Source: an uncultured beta proteobacterium (lineage in GTDB: Bacteria > Pseudomonadota > Gammaproteobacteria > Burkholderiales > Rhodocyclaceae). From it: a stretch of DNA of 54,113 bases. Location of the stretch: assembly GCA_903886975.1 (NCBI GenBank), contig CAISOB010000007.1, forward strand, positions 1 through 54,113, written 5' to 3'. The notes below the pieces were generated by a model that was not told the DNA's origin, searched no databases, and was given only the letters and a program-made list of their open reading frames with translations. Each line of letters begins with the position of its first letter. Positions within the stretch are counted from its first letter, which is position 1. The position numbers and the translations under genes were made by a program. This document shows, piece after piece, positions 44,382 through 54,113 of this stretch.

Positions 44382-46157
44382 TTGGCTCGAATGCGTGCAA
44401 TCGATGCAGCAGTGCTGGTGATGAAGAAAGAGGGCGTCACGACGGCGTTTGGCGTTCCCGGCGCGGCAATCAATCCGCTGTATTCAGCGATGAGGAAGAG
44501 TGGCGGGATCGATCACATTTTGGCGCGGCACGTGGAAGGCGCATCGCACATGGCCGAGGGCTACACGCGTGCCATGCCCGGCAATATTGGCGTCTGCATA
44601 GGCACCTCAGGCCCTGCGGGTACCGACATGATTACGGGCCTTTATTCGGCGTCAGCCGATTCGATTCCGATTCTCTGCATTACCGGACAAGCGCCTCGGG
44701 CACGTCTGCACAAGGAGGATTTCCAGGCGGTCGATATCGAGACGATCGCGAGGCCCGTGACCAAATGGGCTGTTACGGTGCGCGAACCGGGGCAGGTACC
44801 GCGCTCATTCCAGCAAGCCTTTCATCTGATGCGTTCGGGCCGTCGCGGGCCGGTGCTGATCGATTTGCCGTTCGATGTTCAAATGGCCGAGATCGAGTTC
44901 GACATCGATACCTACGAGCCGCTTGCCATCTATCAGCCCAAAGCCAGCACGAAGCAACTGCAGAAGGTCATGGAAATCCTTCAGGCGGCGAAGCGGCCGG
45001 TAATCATTGCGGGCGGTGGAATCATCAACGCCGACGCATCGGCAGAACTCGTCCAGTTCGCCGAGCTGACCGGCGTCCCCGTCATTCCGACGCTGATGGG
45101 TTGGGGAACAATTCCCGATGACCACCCGCTGATGATCGGCATGGTGGGTATTCAGACCGCACACCGCTATGGCAACGCATCGTTTCTCGAAGCGGACCTC
45201 GTGATCGGCATCGGTAACCGCTGGGCCAATCGACACACGGGCTCATTGGAAATCTATACCAAGGATCGCAAGTTCATTCATATCGACATCGAGCCCACGC
45301 AGATCGGCAGGGTTTTCAATCCGGATTATGGTGTCGTCTCAGACGCCAAAGCGGCTCTGACAGGTCTGGTGGAATTGGCCAAGTCTGCGTCCGGCGCCTT
45401 GGCTGATCGGAAAGCCTGGGCCAAATCCTGCTATGACCGCAAGCGGGAAGTGGCTATGCAAAGAAAGACTCACTTCGACAATGTGCCGATCAAGCCGCAG
45501 CGTGTTTATGAAGAAATGAACCGCGCCTTCGGCAAAGACGCCTGCTATGTGACAACCATTGGTCTGTCGCAAATTGCCGCCGCCCAAATGCTGAACGTAT
45601 TTAAGCCGAGGCACTGGATCAATTCTGCGCAAGCCGGTCCCTTGGGCTGGACTCTGCCTGCGGCTCTGGGCGTCGTCAAGGCAGATCCAAGCCGGCAGGT
45701 TGTTGCCTTGTCGGGCGATTATGACTTCCAGTTCCTGATCGAGGAACTGGCGGTTGGTGCTCAATTCAAGCTTCCGTATATCCATGTCCTCGTCAACAAC
45801 AGCTACCTGGGACTGATTCGTCAATCGCAGCGCGCATTTGACATGGACTATTGCGTGCAGCTCGCTTTTGAAAACATCAACGCGCCGGAAATTGGCCAAT
45901 ACGGTGTCGACCACAAAACCGTGGTTGAGGGCCTGGGGTGCAAGGCGATTCGCGTAACAAGACCGGAGGACTTGGCCGAAGCCTTTGCAAAGGCAAAGCA
46001 ACTCATGGCAACCTGTCGCGTTCCGGTTGTTGTGGAGGCCATTCTTGAGCGGGTGACCAATATCTCGATGGGCCCGGAAATCAATAACATCATTGAAAAC
46101 GAGCCGCTCGCCGAAGCGATGGAAGATGCACCGACCACTATTGCAGCAATGTACTAG
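44382..46157 (+). CDS. gcl: Glyoxylate carboligase, TTG start
   Basis: The enzyme joins two glyoxylates to tartronate semialdehyde and CO2 with thiamine diphosphate and FAD. The chain of 591 residues has the three TPP-enzyme domains; the N-terminal [19 protein letters not shown] carries valine where most relatives have the catalytic glutamate, a mark of true Gcl. The TPP magnesium motif reads [13 protein letters not shown] to VNNSYLGL. I choose the TTG at 44382 because AAGGAG lies 6 bases upstream and the resulting start (ARMRAIDAA) matches known Gcl proteins; the first ATG is at 44391. It follows the aminotransferase by 40 bases. Confidence 0.92.
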   Translation: MARMRAIDAAVLVMKKEGVTTAFGVPGAAINPLYSAMRKSGGIDHILARHVEGASHMAEGYTRAMPGNIGVCIGTSGPAGTDMITGLYSASADSIPILCITGQAPRARLHKEDFQAVDIETIARPVTKWAVTVREPGQVPRSFQQAFHLMRSGRRGPVLIDLPFDVQMAEIEFDIDTYEPLAIYQPKASTKQLQKVMEILQAAKRPVIIAGGGIINADASAELVQFAELTGVPVIPTLMGWGTIPDDHPLMIGMVGIQTAHRYGNASFLEADLVIGIGNRWANRHTGSLEIYTKDRKFIHIDIEPTQIGRVFNPDYGVVSDAKAALTGLVELAKSASGALADRKAWAKSCYDRKREVAMQRKTHFDNVPIKPQRVYEEMNRAFGKDACYVTTIGLSQIAAAQMLNVFKPRHWINSAQAGPLGWTLPAALGVVKADPSRQVVALSGDYDFQFLIEELAVGAQFKLPYIHVLVNNSYLGLIRQSQRAFDMDYCVQLAFENINAPEIGQYGVDHKTVVEGLGCKAIRVTRPEDLAEAFAKAKQLMATCRVPVVVEAILERVTNISMGPEINNIIENEPLAEAMEDAPTTIAAMY

Positions 46158-46192
46158 TCTCCTTAACTGGATAACACTTGAAAGGGCAGTCA

Positions 46193-47101
46193 ATGTCACA
46201 GAGAATTCGCGGGATCTTGTCCCCCGTTGTCACCCCGTTCAATGCGGATCTGTCACCGGACCCGAAGCGTTTTGTCGAGCACTGCAAATGGCTGATATCA
46301 CAGAATGCCGGACTGGCTATTTTTGGGACCAACTCGGAGGCGAATTCGCTCAGCGTCAATGAGCGCAAGTTCTTGCTCGAATCTTTGTTGCTGGCCAACG
46401 TCGATCCCGCAAAGATGATGCCTGGCACGGGGTGTTGTTCGGTGACGGATACCGTTGAACTGACGCGACACGCGGTCGCTGCCGGGTGTGCCGGCGTCTT
46501 GATGCTGCCGCCGTTCTTTTACAAAAACGTTCCCGAAGATGGCCTGTTTCGCTTCTATTCGGAAGTGGTTCAACGGGTTGCCAGCAAAGATCTGCGCATC
46601 TACCTTTACCACATTCCGCCGGTTTCACAGACGCCGATAACAGCCGGTCTGATCGAGAGGCTGCTAAAAGAGTACCCGGACACAATTGCCGGGATCAAGG
46701 ACAGTTCGGGCGAATGGAGCAATACGGAAATGTTGCTGAAGAACTTCCAGCCGGCGGGCTTCGATGTGTTCTGCGGTAGCGATCCATTCTTGCTGCAGAC
46801 CATGCGTGCCGGCGGTGCCGGGTGTATCACCGCGACCGGCAATGTCAACCCGGCAATGATTTACGACCTGTATTTGAATTGGCAGTCAGCCGACGCGGAC
46901 GCTCGTCAAACGCGCGTGACGCAAATCCGGCGTACATTTGAAATGATTCCGCTGATCGCGTCGATGAAGTCTGTTATCGGATGGAAACGCAAGGATCCGC
47001 AATGGGCCGAAGTTCGCCCGCCCCTTGTCAAGGCGCCAAAAGACAAATTCGAGCAGTTGTGCGCGAAACTCGACGAGATTGGGTACCAGATGCCGCTCTA
47101 G
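46193..47101 (+). CDS. DapA/N-acetylneuraminate lyase-family aldolase or lyase
   Basis: The 302-residue TIM-barrel protein has GILSPVVTPFNADLSPD at the start, the substrate loop IFGTNSEANSLSVNE (the common form is GTTGE), the conserved tyrosine in YLYHIPP and the Schiff-base lysine in IAGIKDSSGEW near residue 165. The family includes dihydrodipicolinate synthase, sialate lyase and 4-hydroxy-2-oxoglutarate aldolase. Next to gcl an enzyme that releases glyoxylate and pyruvate from 4-hydroxy-2-oxoglutarate would make sense, but this is inference. Start chosen at ATG 46193 with AAAGGG upstream. Confidence 0.8.
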   Translation: MSQRIRGILSPVVTPFNADLSPDPKRFVEHCKWLISQNAGLAIFGTNSEANSLSVNERKFLLESLLLANVDPAKMMPGTGCCSVTDTVELTRHAVAAGCAGVLMLPPFFYKNVPEDGLFRFYSEVVQRVASKDLRIYLYHIPPVSQTPITAGLIERLLKEYPDTIAGIKDSSGEWSNTEMLLKNFQPAGFDVFCGSDPFLLQTMRAGGAGCITATGNVNPAMIYDLYLNWQSADADARQTRVTQIRRTFEMIPLIASMKSVIGWKRKDPQWAEVRPPLVKAPKDKFEQLCAKLDEIGYQMPL

Positions 47102-47167
47102 TCGCGGCGGTTGTTGTTACCCAGTGATGTACGGTAGCGGCGAGGAGCCGCTGCTGAACAAGCCGTG

Positions 47168-47202
47168 ACGCCGGCGAAACCCGGCGTCCCTTTCGCCGGC
47201 GT
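47168..47202. terminator. Strong stem-loop between convergent genes
   Basis: A perfect 12-bp stem (ACGCCGGCGAAA at 47168-47179 with 47191-47202) and an 11-base loop lie between the lyase gene and the convergent membrane-protein gene. There is no T tract on either side, so it may act as a bidirectional transcript end or as an mRNA-stabilising stem. The loop repeats part of the arm (CCGGCG). Confidence 0.5.
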
Positions 47203-47233
47203 GAAGCGCGGGCAAGAACTCACGTGCGGTGAC

Positions 47234-48016
47234 TTAATTCTTGCCAAGCTTGCTGCTGTTCTTCTTCGACAGAAAGAAAGCGGCGCTGCCAACACCGATG
47301 GCCGCCGCCGTGGCGACCAGATACGTTATGGCCACACCCTGGGTGGTCAGCATGGCACCGACGACCGTGAAGAACGCGGCGTTGCCACCGGAACCGACAA
47401 TGACGCCGCGCAGCAGATTTGAAGCGCCCTTCCCCCCCTGTTGGGCTTGCGTGAATGCCGCAAAGATCACGCTAAAAGCGGGGAAAGGCGCTAACAGGCC
47501 GCTCAATTGTGGTCCGAGCGCATTCGCCACCGCCGTCAAAAGAATAACCAAGCCGGTCGCGCAAATGATTCTTCCCGGCAAATCCCATTTCGGCGGTATC
47601 GGACCCGGCGCGGAAAGGCTGTGACGCTTGACCAGACGGACCGATAGGACGATGAAGACCAACAGAACCGCCAATGTCGGCCACAACTGCCAGTAAAACA
47701 AATTCAAGACGAAGGTCGAGACGAAGAAAGCCGCTATTGCCACGAGCGAACTCATTCTCCAGGAACAAGAGCGCGCAACGGCAATGTAGGTCAGACAAAA
47801 GATGCAAATCGAAATCTGACCCGCCAAGCTGCCCGCAGCAGCCTGGCAGGCAAAGACCTGACCATATTCGAGGGCAAGGAGAAAGGAAATCGGACCTGAG
47901 GTCAGTGGCAGTCCAATCAGGAGTCCACTTACACCCGAGCCCCATCGCCTGCCCGCCAAGGTCACGGAGCCGATCAAGAATGGTGTTATGAAGAGCTTGA
48001 ACGAAAGGATCAGCAT
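47234..48016 (-). CDS. Integral membrane protein of unknown function
   Basis: The 260-residue protein is very hydrophobic, with about eight predicted membrane segments and few charged loops. It begins MLILSFKLFITPFLIGSVTLAGRRWG and has a glycine/proline-rich GLPLTSGPISFLLALEYG segment, and ends with a basic tail (SKKNSSKLGKN). I do not recognise the family with certainty. It might be a small transporter or a membrane anchor. It is convergent with the lyase gene and lies 250 bases behind the TAXI gene on the same strand. Confidence 0.75.
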   Translation of the reverse strand: MLILSFKLFITPFLIGSVTLAGRRWGSGVSGLLIGLPLTSGPISFLLALEYGQVFACQAAAGSLAGQISICIFCLTYIAVARSCSWRMSSLVAIAAFFVSTFVLNLFYWQLWPTLAVLLVFIVLSVRLVKRHSLSAPGPIPPKWDLPGRIICATGLVILLTAVANALGPQLSGLLAPFPAFSVIFAAFTQAQQGGKGASNLLRGVIVGSGGNAAFFTVVGAMLTTQGVAITYLVATAAAIGVGSAAFFLSKKNSSKLGKN

Positions 48017-48268
48017 TTCTCGGCCAATAGCTAAAACAACCTCGTGTGCTAAGCAAACACGGAATTTGCCGGTTGTGACGCTATCAACAACTTTGTTCCG
48101 ACAGCCTGGATGTTGCTTCCCAGAAAGGCAAATTGTAGCATCGTCCGACGCCGCGTTAGTCTAAGCAAGGGTCGTGATTCCAACGGAATATGCGTCTGAA
48201 CAGCTAGCCGGGATCGCTCAGGATGCGTGGCGGATCAAGCCCATCTTGCGATTTCGCCGACCCGGGAT

Positions 48269-49237
48269 TTACAGCCAGCCTTTTTCCTTGTAGTACTTGA
48301 TTGCTCCCGGATGCAAAGGGGCCGTCATCCCGTTCCTGATCATGCTTTTCGGATCGAGGTGGGCAAAAAGCGGATGCAGGCGCTTGAACTCGTCGAGGTT
48401 ATCGAAAACCGCCGCTACCAAGGCGTAGACTACTCTGTCTGGCACCTTCGCCGAGGTCAGGATGCTGGCCACGACGCCGAAGGTCCTGACCGCGTCGGGG
48501 TTGCCCGGGTAGGTGCCGGCAGGGATAGTCGCGTAGGTGTAATAAGGATAATCCTTGATCAATTTGTCGACCGCCGGACCCGTGACGGGCACCAATCTCG
48601 CGCCACAACTCGTCGTCGAGTCCTGAATATTGACCGCCGGGCTGCCCACGACATAGGCGAATCCGTCGATCTTGTTGCCGCAAAGCGCCGCACCGTGTTC
48701 ATCCGGCCGTAACTCAGTGGCCTGAGCAAAATCGCTGGTTTTCATCCCCAGGCCGGCCATCAGCATATTGACTGTCGGGCGTGTGCCAGAACCGGGATTG
48801 CCAACGTTAAAGCGCTTGCCGCGGAAGTCCTCAAATTTCCTGATCGTCAGTTCCTTGCGGGCGACTACCGTCAGCGCTTCCGGGAACACCGAGAAGACGG
48901 CACGCAGGTCGCCGTGCGGCCCGCTTTCCTTGAATGCCGCCAAGCCATTGACAGCCTCATATTCGACGTCGGACTGGGCGATGCCGAAATCGAGTTCGCC
49001 AGCCGTGATCGTGTTGATGTTATAGATCGAAGCGGCGGTTTGTTCGACCGAGCAGCGAACGCCGTATTTGGCCCTTTCCTTGTTCAACAGACGACAAATG
49101 GCGCCGCCGACGACATAGTAGACTCCGGTCACCCCGCCGGTACCGATGGTGACGAATTGCTGTTGGGCGACCGTAGCGGGGCTCGACAGCGTAATAGCGA
49201 CTGCCAGAGCGATCGCCACAAGGCTTCGCTTGCACAT
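48269..49237 (-). CDS. TAXI-family TRAP transporter solute-binding protein
   Basis: The 322-residue precursor has a signal peptide ([23 protein letters not shown], then QQQF) and the hallmark opening of TAXI proteins, [24 protein letters not shown], followed by [12 protein letters not shown] and [13 protein letters not shown]. It should bind an organic acid in the periplasm and hand it to a fused DctQM-type permease. No such permease is in the window, so it is an orphan here. The neighbouring eight-helix protein is too short to be the fused DctQM subunit. Start at ATG 49237 with GGGAA upstream. Confidence 0.88.
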   Translation of the reverse strand: MCKRSLVAIALAVAITLSSPATVAQQQFVTIGTGGVTGVYYVVGGAICRLLNKERAKYGVRCSVEQTAASIYNINTITAGELDFGIAQSDVEYEAVNGLAAFKESGPHGDLRAVFSVFPEALTVVARKELTIRKFEDFRGKRFNVGNPGSGTRPTVNMLMAGLGMKTSDFAQATELRPDEHGAALCGNKIDGFAYVVGSPAVNIQDSTTSCGARLVPVTGPAVDKLIKDYPYYTYATIPAGTYPGNPDAVRTFGVVASILTSAKVPDRVVYALVAAVFDNLDEFKRLHPLFAHLDPKSMIRNGMTAPLHPGAIKYYKEKGWL

Positions 49238-49538
49238 TAGCGAATTCCCGGCCGGAACCTTCGACGACCACGGGGGAGGTATTCGCACGGCATTCGCTGA
49301 CTGAACAATTCGACGACCTTTCAAGAACTTGACTAGGGTCTGGAAAACGATAGAAGAATAGCGCAAATGCGGTGCAAGCGCTCGCCGTTCAATAGGTCGT
49401 GAATATCGTTGTGGGCCTGCGTGCCTTTCATTGACCGCCCCGGAACTACGAGTCGTGAGGCGACGACGGGCGCAAGTCATGCTAGAGTCGTCATCGACCA
49501 ATTGGTCGAGTCATCGTTTATCACGGTCAGGAGGCGCC
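49238..49538. other. Divergent promoter region of the TAXI and DUF1445 genes
   Basis: No gene is supported in these 301 bases. Both flanking genes point away, so promoters for each must lie here. I see no strong sigma-70 pair. The main feature is the palindrome at 49494-49509. Confidence 0.45.
49494..49509. promoter_or_regulatory. Perfect 16-bp palindrome upstream of the DUF1445 gene
   Basis: The sequence TCGACCAATTGGTCGA is a perfect palindrome ending 29 bases before the ATG of the DUF1445 gene. Its GACCA and TGGTC halves resemble the half-sites bound by GntR-type regulators, though in a different arrangement. It is probably an operator. No regulator gene is next to it. Confidence 0.55.
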
Positions 49539-50321
49539 ATGGGCGTTGCGACAGTACAGGACATACGCGCCGCGATAGAACGGGGCGAATGGCGGAAGCC
49601 GACTTCGGGCCTAGCCGCCGGGTATACCCAAGCCAACGTCGTGATTCTCCCCAAGCAGTATGCTTTCGATTTTCTGCTCTTCTGCGGCCGCAATGACAGG
49701 CCCTGCCCGGTCATCGACGTCTGCGAGGCCGGCGTCACCGCACCGCCGATCGCCGGCCCGAGCGCGGACATCCGCACCCAGATTCCGCGCTACCGCATTT
49801 ATCGCCACGGCGAGCTCGAGCGGGAATCAGAACACATCCGCGATCTCTATACCGCCGACATGGTCACCTTCCTGCTCGGCTGCAGTTTCACCTTCGAGCA
49901 GGATCTGCTCGACAGCGGCGTGCCGGTGCGGCACATCGAACTCGATCGCAATGTCCCGATGTACATCACCAACCGCGAATGCCGCCCGGCCGGTATTTTT
50001 TCGGGTCCGATGGTGGTCAGCATGCGCCCCATTCCGGCGGCGCTGGTCGCCAAGGCCACGGCGATCACGGCAAGATACCGCCGGGCGCACGGCGCGCCCA
50101 TCCATGTCGGTGACCCGGCCGCGCTCGGCATCAAAGACCTGCAGCGCGTGGATTTCGGCGACGCGCCGGAAATACGCGCCGGCGAGGCTCCGGTCTTCTG
50201 GGCTTGCGGTGTGACACCGCAGATGGCGCTGCAGCGCGCCAAACCCGATCTCGTCATCACCCACGCGCCGGGCTATATGTTCATCACCGACATCCGCGAC
50301 AAGGACCTGGCCGAAGCGTGA
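49539..50321 (+). CDS. DUF1445 (YcsI-like) protein, predicted hydro-lyase
   Basis: The 260-residue protein starts at ATG 49539 with GGAGG 4 bases upstream and matches DUF1445 in length and motifs: [11 protein letters not shown] near the start, CRPAGIF-type [30 protein letters not shown] and [12 protein letters not shown] near the end, and finally [11 protein letters not shown]. In animals this domain is joined to DUF4392 in D-glutamate cyclase. The following gene here is a decayed DUF4392 gene, which links the two. The open frame extends upstream but without a better start. The stop overlaps the next start as GTGA. Confidence 0.88.
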   Translation: MGVATVQDIRAAIERGEWRKPTSGLAAGYTQANVVILPKQYAFDFLLFCGRNDRPCPVIDVCEAGVTAPPIAGPSADIRTQIPRYRIYRHGELERESEHIRDLYTADMVTFLLGCSFTFEQDLLDSGVPVRHIELDRNVPMYITNRECRPAGIFSGPMVVSMRPIPAALVAKATAITARYRRAHGAPIHVGDPAALGIKDLQRVDFGDAPEIRAGEAPVFWACGVTPQMALQRAKPDLVITHAPGYMFITDIRDKDLAEA

Positions 50322-50819
50322 GCGAATTTCAATTGCAGGAAATCGTTGCGCGCATCGATCGCCTGGCGCGCCGCGACGCGGGCGCCCGACAGGCATCGCT
50401 ATTCGATGCGCGGCGAAATCCTCGACGATTTTGTTCCGGTAGCCGAGTGCCTGCTCGAACCCATCGGCGGCCGGACCTACAAGACCATCGCCATCGGCGA
50501 TGGCGGCAACGAACTCGGCTTCGGCGAGTTAATCTTCTGTTCGACGGCGGTCGATTTCGTCATCCCGGCAGGAATATCCAAGGGGGCCAGCGCCCGCGTC
50601 GCGACACGGTCGCTCGTCGCCGGACACCTCTTGCTGCGCCCACCCGAGCATGAATACGCGGTGCTACAAGCACTACTCGCCGCGGGCGCGGTTGACGGTT
50701 GCACTGGGAAAGCAACGCCGTCGGTAGCCAGGCTGGACTGGGAAAGTTGCGCCAGTACGCTTGCGCAGATTTACGCAGTAACCCGGTCAGCCTTGTCGCC
50801 GTTTAGCGAGACTCCTTGA
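50318..50819 (+). pseudogene. Decayed DUF4392 (D-glutamate cyclase-like) gene
   Basis: A GTG at 50318 opens a short N-terminal piece ([21 protein letters not shown]) that continues out of frame after about position 50385. In another frame, from about 50390 to 50819, the C-terminal part is plain: YSMRGE, then TIAIGDGGNELGFG, the nucleotide-like loop of the DUF4392 family, and FVIPAGISKGA. The region expected between the two pieces, roughly 150 residues with an ETDGPPGA-type motif, is missing, and a few residues after the GDGGNE loop also look deleted. I read this as an internal deletion plus frameshift. It overlaps the end of the next gene on the other strand. Confidence 0.7.
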
Positions 50820-52071
50820 CGATGCGTCCAAAAGCCGCTTGCAGTGGCCGCGCATTGGGCGGATAGAGGCGCTGAAAGATCGCCAGTTGCTCGGGCGATA
50901 CGCTTTGCGGCTGCTTGATGACGACCCAGACGACATCTTCGGTGCACGGCGGCGTGGTCAACGAGCCCATGAAGGTGAAGTAGCGCCGGCTCTCCGGCAA
51001 CAGGCGATTCAAGTCGATATTCTGCGCCGGTGGCATCACATCGCCGCCAGGCTCGAGCGGCACGTTATTCAAGGCCATCTGAACCAGCGGATTCTCGCTG
51101 CCTCTTTCAAGTGGCACGGCAACGATCAGCAACTTGCCATCAGCGGCCTTGTGCATCAGTTGCGCGTCCATATCGAAGACCTTGCCGCCGACGCTGATCT
51201 CTGACGGGCGGTGAAACTGAATCCGCATCAGCTCATAGCTCTTGCCGAGCAGTGTCAAGCCGCCGCCATAGACCGCCACTTGCAGGTTGCGCCCGCTGTC
51301 GACGACGCGGAACGGCGCCGGACTATAGTTGAATTGAATCGGCTCAAGATCAACCGCGATGCCGTCCGCCAGATCGATCGGCGACTGGCGGCGCCCGGAC
51401 GCGCAGGTCGCGTATTCAGCCTTCAGCTTGCTCCAGTTATCGGGGCCGCCATTGCCGGCATAGGCCCACGCCGTGTTCGGCGGTAGCGCAGAATTCTTCG
51501 CAGCCGACGCGAGCACTCGCAGGCTCGAGGACGCGGCGGTGTTGCGGCGCGGCGCCCGCTTTGCTTCCTTACCCACTTCCTGCTCGATCAGCGCCGCATT
51601 CGCCTTGCGCAAATCACCGGCCGCCTCGCTCACCTTCCCTGCTGTTCGATTCGCTGCGACCACCGCCTGCGCAGGACTTTGCGGCCGGCACGCTTCGCGC
51701 AGCAGCTTGTCGTCCGGCGTTCCCGAGCGGACTGGCATGTCGAAGGGATTTCTCACTTCCTCTTCGCGCAGCAGCTCGCCCTCTTCCTTGTAATAGCTGC
51801 GCTTGAGCGTGGCGCTCGTGCGCTCGATACAGTCATAGCGATTCACCGCTTCGATGATGCGGTAGGAGGCCGAGGTTTTTGGGTCAACGATCGGCTTGTC
51901 GAGAACGACGCGCCCTTTGGCCATGGCCTCGCCGCCCGGATCGGCGACGATGCTGGCGCGATCGACCTCGACGCGCTTGCCCGGCTCGCTGGCAACGATC
52001 TGCCAAGCCGCGCCCGCCGGCGCCGCAGCCACGATCAGGGCTGCGAGCGCAGCGCGAAGATAAACCGACAT
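50803..52071 (-). CDS. Exported adhesin-E-like domain fused to a degenerate alpha-carbonic anhydrase
   Basis: The 422-residue precursor has a signal peptide (residues 1-21, ending AGAA). Residues about 23-130 resemble the surface-adhesin-E/CNP1 type domain (AAWQIV, then DRASIV, YRIIEAVNRYDC and LREEEVRNPFDMP). A linker follows, and residues about 200-422 form an alpha-carbonic anhydrase fold with RQSPIDL, LTTPPCTE and a conserved end. The three zinc histidines should be at 285, 287 and 304; here only H287 remains, with Gln at 285 and 304. The hydratase reaction is therefore unlikely, and a binding or scaffolding role is more probable. Start at ATG 52071 with GGGAG 7 bases upstream. Confidence 0.85.
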   Translation of the reverse strand: MSVYLRAALAALIVAAAPAGAAWQIVASEPGKRVEVDRASIVADPGGEAMAKGRVVLDKPIVDPKTSASYRIIEAVNRYDCIERTSATLKRSYYKEEGELLREEEVRNPFDMPVRSGTPDDKLLREACRPQSPAQAVVAANRTAGKVSEAAGDLRKANAALIEQEVGKEAKRAPRRNTAASSSLRVLASAAKNSALPPNTAWAYAGNGGPDNWSKLKAEYATCASGRRQSPIDLADGIAVDLEPIQFNYSPAPFRVVDSGRNLQVAVYGGGLTLLGKSYELMRIQFHRPSEISVGGKVFDMDAQLMHKAADGKLLIVAVPLERGSENPLVQMALNNVPLEPGGDVMPPAQNIDLNRLLPESRRYFTFMGSLTTPPCTEDVVWVVIKQPQSVSPEQLAIFQRLYPPNARPLQAAFGRIVKESR

Positions 52072-52222
52072 GACAGGACTCCCGCTATTCGCTTTTATAC
52101 TCATCCTCTGTTTCACGGAATATCCGGGGAATACTTTAGCCGAATTTGTCGTGACAACCGCAATAAACTTCGGACGACGACCGGCGCGACTTGCGTAAAC
52201 GCCGCGATTCCAGTAACTTATA

Positions 52223-54113
<1,891 letters not shown>

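Noticed and set aside
51479..51490. GGCGGTAGCGCA, similar to the ops element
   Set aside because: It lies inside the coding part of the carbonic-anhydrase-like gene, on the opposite strand, and lacks the TG end of the consensus.

Overview
The window looks like a chromosomal segment of a GC-rich Gram-negative bacterium, most likely a betaproteobacterium. This rests on the LPS-core genes waaC and waaA, a tolC-pcm pair, a gltIJKL-type amino-acid importer, and an EPS-associated MarR regulator next to an RfaH-type antiterminator. I cannot fix the genus from sequence alone.

Positions 1-31006 hold one long minus-strand surface-glycan locus. Read in the direction of transcription it contains: dTDP-L-rhamnose genes (rfbB, rfbD, rfbA, rfbC); a regulatory cassette (MarR-type regulator with a 25-bp palindrome over its own start codon, then RfaH, a terminator and a perfect ops element); GDP-L-fucose genes (manC, gmd, a phosphomannomutase, fcl); a pseudaminic-acid pathway (pseB, pseC, a pseG-pseH fusion, pseI and an SpsF-type cytidylyltransferase); an amidotransferase trio (WbpG/PseA-type, HisH2, HisF2) expected to add an acetamidino group; and a less conserved block. 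That block holds a DegT aminotransferase, a second SpsF-type cytidylyltransferase, two Gfo/Idh/MocA oxidoreductases, two glycosyltransferase-like proteins, an acetyltransferase, an ABC exporter, a frameshifted methyltransferase, a NeuB-cupin fusion and a HAD phosphatase. Many junctions are ATGA or TGATG overlaps, so translation is probably coupled. The distal end is cut by what looks like the left end of an IS21-family element, which supplies the stop codon of the HAD gene.

Positions 31227-38xxx and onward are more housekeeping-like. waaC and waaA run on the plus strand and meet tolC tail to tail with a 35-bp overlap. pcm and a glutamate/aspartate ABC importer (gltI, J, K, L order) follow on the minus strand. 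After these come ghrA, a dicarboxylate/amino-acid symporter and a LysR regulator. The LysR gene is divergent from a plus-strand module of an aspartate-type aminotransferase, glyoxylate carboligase and a DapA-family lyase, which together could degrade a 4-hydroxy-2-oxo acid to glyoxylate and onward.

The right end holds an unknown membrane protein, an orphan TAXI-type binding protein, a DUF1445 gene followed by a decayed D-glutamate-cyclase-like gene (DUF4392), an exported protein that joins an adhesin-E-like domain to an alpha-carbonic-anhydrase fold lacking two of its three zinc ligands, and a TPP riboswitch upstream of thiC, which runs off the window.

The most interesting points are the self-contained MarR-RfaH-terminator-ops cassette, an apparent second nonulosonate pathway built on the NeuB-cupin fusion, the zinc-ligand-deficient carbonic-anhydrase fusion, and the aminotransferase-Gcl-DapA module.
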